From the IMG/VR virus record IMGVR_UViG_3300030329_000108, positions 1 through 21,575 of that record: a stretch of 21,575 bases of DNA, one strand, 5' to 3'. The notes under the pieces are model-generated. The model made no database searches, had not been told where the DNA came from, and saw only the letters and a list, made by a program, of their open reading frames with translations. The stretch is from a virus. Positions 1 through 7,058 of the stretch are shown one piece after another; the first letter of the stretch is position 1, and every line of letters starts with the position of its first letter. Position numbers and translations under genes: made by a program.

Positions 1-14
1 TGAAGGAAGATAAT

Positions 15-323
15 ATGAAACACATTGAAGGTAATAGAGTAGGAGACATGGCAGAACATTATGCTACCACTTGGTTATGGGATAATGGCTATGAAGTATT
101 TAGAAACTGTGGATGTACAGGAGGTGTTGATCTCATTGCTATATCTAAGACAGGAGAGTTAACATTAATAGATGTTAAGTCTTATCGAAGTAAGAAAGGT
201 AAAAGCTATACAGATTTTAAACCTACAGGAAAAAGGACTGAACATCAAAAGAAGTTAGGCGTACAGTATTTATATTATGATGCCGAGACTCGTAAATTAA
301 AGTTTGTTAAACATAGAACATGA
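15..323 (+). CDS. YraN/Hjc-like PD-(D/E)XK nuclease (putative Holliday-junction resolvase)
   Basis: This 102-residue protein probably cuts branched or damaged DNA during phage replication or recombination. The sequence shows a PD-(D/E)XK core: Glu14 in an N-terminal helix (GDMAEHYA), Asp39 in GGVDLIAI, and Asp53-x-Lys55 in LIDVKS. This order and the small size match UPF0102/YraN proteins and archaeal Hjc-type resolvases. The ATG at 15 has an AAGGAAG Shine-Dalgarno just upstream. The stop overlaps the next start as ATGA, so it is coupled to the exonuclease that follows. The fold is well supported; the exact substrate (Holliday junction or other branched DNA) is inference from the family. Confidence 0.8.
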   Translation: MKHIEGNRVGDMAEHYATTWLWDNGYEVFRNCGCTGGVDLIAISKTGELTLIDVKSYRSKKGKSYTDFKPTGKRTEHQKKLGVQYLYYDAETRKLKFVKHRT

Positions 324-1222
324 GTAAAAAGAAACTAAACACCTTAGTAGATGACATCTATAAAAAGTTATCTGTCTTAGGAGAAGGTAAACAGTTAGAC
401 GTATCTGATAAAGATATAGACGAATTAGGAGAATCTATTAAGACTGCTCTTAAAAGCTGGGCACACCCTGAACCTAGAAATAGTACAGACACTTTAAGAA
501 TGTCTAATATAGGAAGGCCACCTAGACAGTTATGGTATGATATGAACTTGGAAGATAGTAATACCCCTATCACTCCTCCAACTTTTATTAAGTTTTTATA
601 CGGACATATATTAGAAGAAATTGTTTTATTCTTAGTTAGGTTAGCAGGACATAAAGTAGATGACGAGCAAAGGAGTGTAACTGTTAATGGAGTTAAAGGA
701 CATATGGATTGTACAATAGACGGAGAAGTAGTTGATATAAAAACTGCGTCTGGTTTCTCATTTAAAAAGTTTAGGGATGGAACATTAGCTGAACAGGATA
801 GCTTTGGTTACATGGCTCAACTTGCTAGTTACGAAGAAGCTATGGGTACAAGTAAAGGAGGCTTCTTAGCTTTAAATAAAGAAACAGGAGAATTAGCATT
901 ATTTATTCCTGAAGAGCTTGACAAACCTAATATAAAGACTAAAATAAATACAGTTAAGAAAGCTTTAAAAGCTACTGAACCTCCCCAAAAATGTTATGAT
1001 CCTGTACCTGATGGTGTAGCAGGTAATATGAAACTACCTCGTGAATGTTTTTATTGTAGACATAAGTTTGAATGTCATAAAGATACTAATGATGGTAAAG
1101 GATTAAGAATATTTAAGTATGCTAAAGGTCTTTCTTATTTTACAACTATTGTTAAAGAACCTAAAGTACAAGAGATAACAAATGAATTCAAAAAAAGCAA
1201 AGCACGTAAGAAGAAGAGCTAA
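320..1222 (+). CDS. Cas4/RecB-like PD-(D/E)XK exonuclease with probable Fe-S cysteines
   Basis: This 300-residue nuclease likely resects DNA for recombination or breaks down host DNA to feed nucleotide synthesis. Visible motifs in order are GHILEE (His96, Glu99/100), GHMD with Asp130, VVDIK with Asp139 and Lys141, and a RecB motif IV-like QLASY (Gln167, Tyr171). The C-terminal half has Cys225, Cys243, Cys246 and Cys252, the last three spaced CxxCx5C as in Cas4/AddB iron-sulfur nucleases. In Cas4 the first cysteine lies N-terminal to the nuclease core; here all four are C-terminal, so the cluster is plausible but not certain. The C-terminal tail is very Lys-rich. There is no good Shine-Dalgarno, and translation probably depends on the ATGA overlap with the resolvase-like gene. 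Confidence 0.82.
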   Translation: MSKKKLNTLVDDIYKKLSVLGEGKQLDVSDKDIDELGESIKTALKSWAHPEPRNSTDTLRMSNIGRPPRQLWYDMNLEDSNTPITPPTFIKFLYGHILEEIVLFLVRLAGHKVDDEQRSVTVNGVKGHMDCTIDGEVVDIKTASGFSFKKFRDGTLAEQDSFGYMAQLASYEEAMGTSKGGFLALNKETGELALFIPEELDKPNIKTKINTVKKALKATEPPQKCYDPVPDGVAGNMKLPRECFYCRHKFECHKDTNDGKGLRIFKYAKGLSYFTTIVKEPKVQEITNEFKKSKARKKKS

Positions 1223-1454
1223 AGAACTTATGGTAGATTGGATAAAGTCTATGATTCCAGAAGATCAGCACCAGGATATTACAGTAGAAAATTTAGATAA
1301 GTATATGCCAGATCAAACACACATCTATGCTAATAGAAAAGTTATATTATCTGCTTATAGTTATAGATGGTTTATTAAAAAAATTAAAAAATTATATAAT
1401 TTAAAAAATATAAATATAAATAATATTACTTTAAAAGATACAGAAAATGTCTGA
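1182..1454 (+). CDS. Small conserved-looking phage protein, unknown
   Basis: I do not recognise this 90-residue protein. It is basic at the N-terminus (KKAKHVRRRAKEL), then has an amphipathic part with IPEDQHQDITVENLDKYMP and QTHIYANRKVILSAYSYRW, which looks like a folded helical domain. The last 25 residues are low-complexity Lys/Asn/Ile, encoded by an extremely AT-rich run at about 1376-1437. The start overlaps the exonuclease end by 41 nt in another frame. The stop overlaps the next small gene by 8 nt. The context of nucleases and nucleotide enzymes suggests an early-gene role. A later start would remove the basic tail; none has a better Shine-Dalgarno. Confidence 0.6.
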   Translation: MNSKKAKHVRRRAKELMVDWIKSMIPEDQHQDITVENLDKYMPDQTHIYANRKVILSAYSYRWFIKKIKKLYNLKNININNITLKDTENV

Positions 1455-1623
1455 AGAATTTATAAACGTAGATGGTATTAACTTAAAAGATTTAATTACT
1501 ATAGTAGGTAGTTATTTATTTAATGGTAATGATATAGATACTATAGATACTGAAGTATTAGAAAAGATGCACGAGCTAGTAGAATTAGAATTAGAAGAAA
1601 GAGAAATAAAGGTATTACATTAA
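1447..1623 (+). CDS. 58-residue acidic protein, unknown
   Basis: A short open frame starts with ATG at 1447, overlaps the previous stop by 8 nt, and ends in TAATG, sharing one base with the DUF3310 start. The protein begins MSEEFINVDGINLKDL and ends with an acidic helix (ELVELELEEREIKVLH), a probable coiled coil or interaction helix. It is not recognisable by family. It is called because it exactly fills the space between two genes with typical phage coupling overlaps and has the same A/T-rich third codon positions as its neighbours. No signal peptide, membrane segment or catalytic motif is visible. Confidence 0.6.
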   Translation: MSEEFINVDGINLKDLITIVGSYLFNGNDIDTIDTEVLEKMHELVELELEEREIKVLH

Positions 1624-1865
1624 TGACTAAGAAAAAGAAAGAAGATTTAGTGAATCATCCAAAGCATTACAATCAAGGAGAGATAGAGTGTATAGATGCA
1701 ATCAGAGCTATGTTAAGTACTGAAGAATTTATTGGGTACTTACGTGGTAACTCTTTGAAGTATAGATGGAGATTTAGATATAAGAATGGTGTTCAGGACT
1801 TACTAAAAGCTGAATGGTATGATAAAAGATTAATAGAAACATTAGAAGAGAAAGGGAATGATTGA
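1623..1865 (+). CDS. DUF3310 family protein
   Basis: This 80-residue protein matches the DUF3310 pattern common in phages: VNHPKHYNQGEIECIDAI near the N-terminus, then GYLRGNSLKYRWRFRYKNG and QDLLKAEWYDKRL. Database names for this family include 'nucleotide kinase', but no P-loop is present and the biochemical role is not established. Genes of this family usually sit among phage DNA-metabolism genes, as here, directly ahead of nrdA. The start shares a base with the previous stop (TAATG), and the end overlaps the nrdA start by 8 nt (ATGATTGA), so it appears cotranslated with ribonucleotide reductase. Confidence 0.88.
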   Translation: MTKKKKEDLVNHPKHYNQGEIECIDAIRAMLSTEEFIGYLRGNSLKYRWRFRYKNGVQDLLKAEWYDKRLIETLEEKGND

Positions 1866-3753
1866 AGATAAAGTTGGCAAGAAGCCTTATTTAGGAATAG
1901 TAATAGATTATAATAAAGAAAAGAAACTGGATAAGTTTAGTTTAGATACTTTACAAGACAGATACTTTTGGGAGAATGAGACTCATGCACAAGAAGCTTT
2001 TGCAAGAGCTGCAGTATTTGCTGCAACTTATAAAGGAGAAACTGATTTTGAACTTGCTCAAAGACTTTACGAATACAGTTCTGATCTTTGGTTTATGTTT
2101 AGTACTCCTATCTTATCTAATGGTGGTACTACTCGTGGACTTCCTATCAGCTGTTTTTTAAATTATGTACCTGATAGTAGACGAGGATTGTCTGATCATT
2201 ATGACGAGAACATATGGTTAGCTAGTTCAGGTGGAGGTATTGGTGGCTATTGGGGAGAGGTTAGAAGTAATGGAGTAGCTACTAGACATGGTTCTAGGTC
2301 TACTGGATCAATACCTTTTATGCACGTAGTAGATGCAGAGATGTTAGCATTTAATCAAGGCACAACAAGACGTGGAAGTTATGCAGCTTATTCTGATATA
2401 GACCATCCAGAGATAGAAGAGTTTATTAACATGCGTAAAGAATCTGGTGGAGATATAAATAGAAAGAATTTAAATATACACAACGCAGTTAATCTAACAG
2501 ACGAATTCTTACGAGCAGTACAGGACGATGATGACTGGAGATTAATTGATCCTAAGACAGGGGAAGCTGTTAAGACTGTTAGTGCTAGAGATTTATGGTG
2601 GCAACTGTTAAATGCCAGAGCAGAAACAGGTGAGCCATACTTAATAAATATAGACAGATGTAATCAAGAGTTACGTCAAGAACAAAAGGACTTAGGTTTA
2701 GAAATTAAACAGAGTAACTTATGTTCAGAGATAGTATTACCTACGAATGAAGAACGTACTGCTGTCTGCTGTCTATCGAGTGTAAACTTAGAATACTTCG
2801 ATAAATGGAAGAAGGACGATAAGTTTATAGATGATTTAATAACTATGCTTGATAATGTGTTAGAACATTTTATCGAAGCGATTGTAGACACTTCAGGATT
2901 AGGTGGATACAATGCAAACTTTAAGAGGTTTAAAAATTATGTCAGAGAAGAAAAAGAAGGAATGGTTAAAGCAGCTTATTCTGCATATAGAGAGAGGTCG
3001 GTGGGTCTTGGAGCGATGGGCTTTCATGCTTTTCTCCAAAGCAAAGCACTACCTTTTAATGGGCTCTTCGCAACGAGTAATAACAACATTATCTTTTCAG
3101 AGATCAAGAACAAAGCTTTGGAAGCTACAAAAAGACTTGCTGATGAACGTGGCGAAGCTCCTGATATACATGGTAGTGGGCATCGTAACGCTCATCTTTT
3201 GGCTATTGCTCCTAATGCCAGTAGTAGTATTATATGTGGTGGTACTTCCCCTAGTATTGAGCCATATCGTGCTAACGTATATACGCACAAAACTTTATCC
3301 GGGAGCTACCAAGTCAGAAATAGATTTCTAGAAAAGCTACTCAAGAAGAAAGGAATTAATGTACAGGAAAGAGAAAAGATATGGAAAGATATAGCAGGGT
3401 CAGATGGTTCTGTTCAGCATTTAGATATTTTAACAGAAGAAGAAAAAGAAATATTTAAAACAGCACCTGAGATTAATCAAATCTATTTAGTAGAACACGC
3501 ACACATGAGACAACAATACGTATGTCAAAGTCAAAGTGTAAACCTTTTCTTTAATATGCCAAAAGCTACCGAGTCTCAAGAAGTACATGATGAATACTTA
3601 CAGTATGTAAATGATGTTCATTGGTATGGTGTTAATAAGTTAAAGTCTTTATATTACTTTAGATCAAATGCTGCTCGTAATGCAGAGAATGTTAATGTAA
3701 AGATTCCAAGAGTTAAATTAGAAGACATAGAATGTCTAAGTTGTGAAGGATAA
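1858..3753 (+). CDS. nrdA: Class I ribonucleoside-diphosphate reductase, large (alpha) subunit
   Basis: The enzyme reduces ribonucleoside diphosphates to deoxy forms, working with the NrdB radical subunit encoded about 370 nt downstream. All catalytic residues are visible: Cys99 (PISCFLN) and Cys304 or Cys305 as the active-site redox pair, Asn287-x-Cys289-x-Glu291 (SNLCSE), Tyr599-Tyr600 of the radical relay, and a C-terminal CxxC (Cys626, Cys629) for re-reduction. At 631 residues it is much shorter than E. coli NrdA (about 760). The N-terminus goes almost directly into the catalytic barrel, so the ATP-cone that lets dATP switch the enzyme off appears absent. That would suit a phage needing unchecked dNTP supply. 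Start ATG 1858 overlaps the DUF3310 stop, with an AAAGGG upstream. Confidence 0.97.
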   Translation: MIEDKVGKKPYLGIVIDYNKEKKLDKFSLDTLQDRYFWENETHAQEAFARAAVFAATYKGETDFELAQRLYEYSSDLWFMFSTPILSNGGTTRGLPISCFLNYVPDSRRGLSDHYDENIWLASSGGGIGGYWGEVRSNGVATRHGSRSTGSIPFMHVVDAEMLAFNQGTTRRGSYAAYSDIDHPEIEEFINMRKESGGDINRKNLNIHNAVNLTDEFLRAVQDDDDWRLIDPKTGEAVKTVSARDLWWQLLNARAETGEPYLINIDRCNQELRQEQKDLGLEIKQSNLCSEIVLPTNEERTAVCCLSSVNLEYFDKWKKDDKFIDDLITMLDNVLEHFIEAIVDTSGLGGYNANFKRFKNYVREEKEGMVKAAYSAYRERSVGLGAMGFHAFLQSKALPFNGLFATSNNNIIFSEIKNKALEATKRLADERGEAPDIHGSGHRNAHLLAIAPNASSSIICGGTSPSIEPYRANVYTHKTLSGSYQVRNRFLEKLLKKKGINVQEREKIWKDIAGSDGSVQHLDILTEEEKEIFKTAPEINQIYLVEHAHMRQQYVCQSQSVNLFFNMPKATESQEVHDEYLQYVNDVHWYGVNKLKSLYYFRSNAARNAENVNVKIPRVKLEDIECLSCEG

Positions 3754-3755
3754 TT

Positions 3756-3968
3756 ATGAGTCAAGATACAAGAAGAGAAACTAAATTTGATGCACTACAT
3801 AAAAAGTATGAAGCTGATATAGCTATAGCTAAAGCTGAATTAGATAATTACTTTGAAGTTAGTGTAGGAGTAGGAGAACATCCACATATAATAGAGGACA
3901 TGGATAAGTTACTAGACAACTTAACAAGTGCTGAAGAAAAGTTAAAAGCTTTAAGAGATCATTTCTAA
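3756..3968 (+). CDS. 70-residue helical protein between nrdA and nrdB, unknown
   Basis: I do not recognise a family. The 70-residue protein is charged and predicted helical throughout, with an N-terminal helix (RRETKFDALHKKYEADIAIAK shortened: KFDALHKKYEADIAIA), a middle GVGEHPHI turn, and a C-terminal heptad-like helix (LTSAEEKLKALRDHF). This suggests a coiled-coil hairpin. A good AAGGA Shine-Dalgarno lies in the nrdA stop region. The stop shares one base with the next ATG. Its place between the two reductase subunits, followed by a second small gene, hints at an accessory or merely hitch-hiking role; the sequence gives no direct functional clue. Confidence 0.65.
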   Translation: MSQDTRRETKFDALHKKYEADIAIAKAELDNYFEVSVGVGEHPHIIEDMDKLLDNLTSAEEKLKALRDHF

Positions 3969-4144
3969 TGGCAAATACATCTTTTAAACAGTTTTGTAGA
4001 AGGATGTGGTTAGATTATTGTGATGAAAACAATACTAGACAGAGTAAGCATTTAGAAGAAAAAGAATACACACAACTCTATTGGTTGTGGTTACTAGATA
4101 AATATGAAGAATTGAAGGAGCAAGAAAATGAGTCTGCTAAGTAA
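3968..4144 (+). CDS. 58-residue Trp/Tyr-rich protein overlapping nrdB start, unknown
   Basis: This short frame begins at ATG 3968 (sharing a base with the previous TAA) and ends at 4144, 17 nt inside nrdB. The protein is MANTSFKQFCRRMWLDYC followed by a charged, aromatic helix (TQLYWLWLLDKYEELKEQE). Two cysteines, Cys10 and Cys18, and several Trp/Tyr residues make it look like a compact folded domain rather than random translation. The nrdB Shine-Dalgarno (AAGGAG) lies within its 3' end, so the two genes are probably coupled. The family is unrecognised; small genes with similar MWLDYCDE-type sequences are, to my recollection, recurrent in marine phages. Confidence 0.65.
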   Translation: MANTSFKQFCRRMWLDYCDENNTRQSKHLEEKEYTQLYWLWLLDKYEELKEQENESAK

Positions 4145-5096
4145 TAGAGATTACTATAAACCTTTTGATCATCCTTGGATGTTTGATAAGTATGTAGAAC
4201 AAAACCAAATGCATTGGCTTCCTGAATCAGTACCACTACACACAGATGTAAAGGACTGGCAGGAACTTAGTAATGAAGAAAAGAATTTATTAACACAGAT
4301 ATTTAGATTGTTTACTCAATCAGATGTAGATGTGGGTTCAGGTTATATAGATAAGTATATGAGAATATTCAAGAAACCTGAAGCTAGAATGATGATGACA
4401 GCCTTTGCCAATATGGAATCCATACATCAACACGCATATAGTTTATTATTAGATACAGTAGGTATGCCTGAGATAGAATATAAAGCCTTTGCTGAGTATG
4501 AGGAGATGTCTAATAAACATGATTACGTAAATAGTTTTAAACCTACATTAAAAAATAAGAAAGCAATAGCTAAAACTTTAGCAGTCTATTCAGCTTTTAC
4601 AGAAGGACTACAATTATTTAGTAGCTTTGCAATCTTATTAAACTTTCCTAGATTTGGAAAGATGAAAGGTATGGGCCAGATTGTTACATACTCTATACGT
4701 GATGAGTCACTTCACGTTGAAGCTATGACACAACTGTTTAGAGAATTTATAAAAGAGAACTTGGATATATGGACAGATAAATTCAAGAAGGAACTCTATG
4801 ATATATGTAGAGAAATGGTTGAGTTAGAGGATAAGTTCCTCGACCTCGTATTTGAAATGGGAGATATGCAAGGGCTTACAAAGAAAGATATGTATGCATA
4901 CAATCGTTATATAGCTGATAGAAGATTGTTACAGTTAGGATTAAAAACTAACTTTGATCAACGAGAGAATCCTTTACCTTGGTTAGATGAAGTACTTGGT
5001 GTTGAACATCAGAACTTCTTTGAAGGTAGAGCAACTGCGTATATGAAAGCAGGACTTAGAGGTAAACAAGAAAAGATTAGCTTTACGGAGATATAA
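4128..5096 (+). CDS. nrdB: Class I ribonucleoside-diphosphate reductase, small (beta) subunit
   Basis: This 322-residue ferritin-fold subunit holds the metal-radical cofactor for NrdA. The carboxylate/histidine ligand set is complete: Asp66, Glu97 and His100 (ESIHQHAYS), Glu159 (FTEGLQLF), and Glu193 with His196 (RDESLHVEA). The radical tyrosine is present at Tyr104, seven residues after Glu97 as in E. coli NrdB (Glu115/Tyr122). This argues for a tyrosyl-radical enzyme, not a Tyr-less class Ic type. An AAGGAG Shine-Dalgarno sits 8 nt before ATG 4128. The pairing with a cone-less NrdA is consistent with a phage enzyme freed from host feedback. Length and motifs show no truncation. Confidence 0.97.
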   Translation: MSLLSNRDYYKPFDHPWMFDKYVEQNQMHWLPESVPLHTDVKDWQELSNEEKNLLTQIFRLFTQSDVDVGSGYIDKYMRIFKKPEARMMMTAFANMESIHQHAYSLLLDTVGMPEIEYKAFAEYEEMSNKHDYVNSFKPTLKNKKAIAKTLAVYSAFTEGLQLFSSFAILLNFPRFGKMKGMGQIVTYSIRDESLHVEAMTQLFREFIKENLDIWTDKFKKELYDICREMVELEDKFLDLVFEMGDMQGLTKKDMYAYNRYIADRRLLQLGLKTNFDQRENPLPWLDEVLGVEHQNFFEGRATAYMKAGLRGKQEKISFTEI

Positions 5097-5098
5097 AT

Positions 5099-5323
5099 AT
5101 GAAAGCAAAGGAAGCGAACATATTATCGTTTCGTGTCTTATTTGATACTAAAGGTAATTTAGTAACAGAAGTTGGAGGGCTTCCGTTAGAAGATGCAAAT
5201 AAAGTTTTTAAAGGTAGAGATTTAAAAATAATACAAACTGTAATTAGAGAAGGTAGACAAAGAATCCATAATATTCATAATGAATTAGAAACAGAATTAG
5301 ATGCTTTGAACTCTGCTATTTAA
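5099..5323 (+). CDS. 74-residue protein at end of left arm, unknown
   Basis: This protein starts two bases after the nrdB stop with a GGAG Shine-Dalgarno inside the nrdB end. The N-terminal half looks like a small beta unit (ILSFRVLFDTKGNLVTEVGG), and the C-terminal half is a long amphipathic helix (REGRQRIHNIHNELETEL). I recognise no family. It is the last gene of the rightward arm. Its final 8 nt overlap the 3' end of the opposite-strand cyclase gene, so the two transcripts meet tail to tail without a spacer. It is probably cotranscribed with nrdAB. Confidence 0.6.
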   Translation: MKAKEANILSFRVLFDTKGNLVTEVGGLPLEDANKVFKGRDLKIIQTVIREGRQRIHNIHNELETELDALNSAI

Positions 5324-7058
5324 TAGTATAGATTTCTAGAGGTTTAGACTTACCTTTAACTTTAATAGGTTTAAGTTCTTTAAACTTATTATTACAGTTA
5401 GACATAGTAGCTTTAGTTATAAGTAAGTCTGCTCCTGCTTCTTTACAAGCTGACTCAGTTCTAGCTCCTACATTTACAGCATCACCTATAGCTGTATAGT
5501 CAAACCTATCATCACTTCCCATATTCCCAATGATAGCATCGCCAGTATTAATCCCTATACCTATATTAACTCCTAAGTTTATATTCTTTATGTTCTGTTG
5601 AATCTCTATCGCACAATCTACAGCCTTCTGTTCGTGATTAGGTAGGTCCATAGGAGCATTAAAGATAGCCATCATTGCATCTCCTATATACTTATCTACC
5701 ATACCACCATGTTTCTTAACAGCATCAGCTTGTATAGTAAGAGCTACATTCATTATCTCAGTAACTTCTTCTGGCTCTAACTTCTCCGACATAGCTGTAA
5801 ATCCTCTTACGTCTGTAAATAAATAAGTACAACGCTTTCTTTCTCCACCTAACTTTAAAAGGTCTGGATTGTCTTGTAGTTTTTTAACCTGTCTTGGATC
5901 AAGGTAATGTTCAAATTGTTTCTTAATCTGCTGTCTCAACTTAAATTGAATTCTAAAATTTAAATAGAAGGCTGTTGCAGCTGTAACAAATTGTGATAAT
6001 AATGTCCACGTTACATCTATTAAAATTCCACGTCTAATTAAGTACATTCCTAAAATCCCTGTAGCAATCCAAATAGTACCACTAACTAAAAGTCCTAAAG
6101 TTATACCTAAATTATTTAAGAATATCCAAATACAAACAATAGATAAAGTAAATATAAACAACTCTAAAGCTTTACTGTAATCAGGTATATAAGGGCTGTC
6201 TTGTACTAAAATTGATTCAGCTAAAGCAGCTTGAATTTTATGAGGTTCAAGCAATCCAACTGGAGTACTAAGTTGTGGCATTACTCCATTAGCAGTTACT
6301 CCAACTATAACAAATTTATTCTCAACATCCATCTCTTCTAATGTAGTTTGAGGAGTATTAATCCAACTAATCCACTTTCTTCCTAATGAATCAACAGGTA
6401 CTGGAGGCAATCCTTTTACTCTTATTTCTTCTATACCATTAGGATTAGTTTTAATTACATACGTATCTGCATTAGCCATAACCTTTAATATCTGTGTGCC
6501 TACAGATGCTACCCATCCATCAGGAGTACGCATTAGTAAAGGAAGTCTTCTAACTAATCCATCGACATCTATAGGAGCAGAAGCTATACCTTGTGTTGCA
6601 CTTTGTTTAAGAATATCTATATTCTCTACAACACCTTTAGCTGTGTAACCTCCTATGTTATCACCTAATATAACTGTACCTACAGTAGGAGGATAGTTAC
6701 CATTGTCATGTTCAAACATAGAAAGAACACTAGGATGTAGTCTTAGAACCCTTGCGAAGTCTTGATCACCTCCTTGTCTATCAGGCTCTGAGAAAGAGAT
6801 AACATATCCTACCCCTAGTGCTCCAGAATTTAATATATCTAAATGTATTTCTGCCAGTCTTTGTCTTGGTAAGGGATACCCACCTTCTCTTTTTACGTCA
6901 TCTTCTGTAATATTTAATATAACAAAATGATTAGAAGGTTCTGGAGTCTTAACAAACTTGTCAAATGTTTTTAACTTCATCATCTCTAAAGGTGTGAAGT
7001 TTGATACGAAAGGTATTCCTAATATTAATAATAAACCTAGTAGTTGTAATTTCTTCAT
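5316..7058 (-). CDS. CHASE2-domain membrane adenylate cyclase (class III)
   Basis: The 580-residue protein is a complete bacterial-type sensor cyclase. An N-terminal membrane/signal anchor (about 5-20) is followed by an extracytoplasmic CHASE2 domain (about 35-290), three membrane segments (about 296-316, 318-341, 347-367), a linker, and a class III catalytic domain (about 405-580). Catalytic residues are intact: metal Asp416 (FTDVRGFT) and Asp460, substrate Lys456 (DKYIGDA) with Thr522 (YTAIG), and transition-state Asn529 and Arg533 (VNVGAR). The Lys/Thr pair is the bacterial adenylate form, so the product should be cAMP made in the host cytoplasm. Its ATG shares a base with the FecR gene stop (TAATG), so they are made together; CHASE2 cyclases and FecR-domain genes are also often neighbours in bacteria. 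A phage carrying an apparently functional one is unusual. Confidence 0.93.
   Translation of the reverse strand: MKKLQLLGLLLILGIPFVSNFTPLEMMKLKTFDKFVKTPEPSNHFVILNITEDDVKREGGYPLPRQRLAEIHLDILNSGALGVGYVISFSEPDRQGGDQDFARVLRLHPSVLSMFEHDNGNYPPTVGTVILGDNIGGYTAKGVVENIDILKQSATQGIASAPIDVDGLVRRLPLLMRTPDGWVASVGTQILKVMANADTYVIKTNPNGIEEIRVKGLPPVPVDSLGRKWISWINTPQTTLEEMDVENKFVIVGVTANGVMPQLSTPVGLLEPHKIQAALAESILVQDSPYIPDYSKALELFIFTLSIVCIWIFLNNLGITLGLLVSGTIWIATGILGMYLIRRGILIDVTWTLLSQFVTAATAFYLNFRIQFKLRQQIKKQFEHYLDPRQVKKLQDNPDLLKLGGERKRCTYLFTDVRGFTAMSEKLEPEEVTEIMNVALTIQADAVKKHGGMVDKYIGDAMMAIFNAPMDLPNHEQKAVDCAIEIQQNIKNINLGVNIGIGINTGDAIIGNMGSDDRFDYTAIGDAVNVGARTESACKEAGADLLITKATMSNCNNKFKELKPIKVKGKSKPLEIYTIK

Noticed and set aside
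1376-1437. AT-rich run as a replication origin
   Set aside because: It is inside an open frame, lacks repeats or DnaA-like boxes, and simply encodes Lys/Asn/Ile.
2903-3331. 142-residue frame inside nrdA
   Set aside because: It is a shifted frame of a clearly functional catalytic region of nrdA, with no initiation signal and atypical composition.
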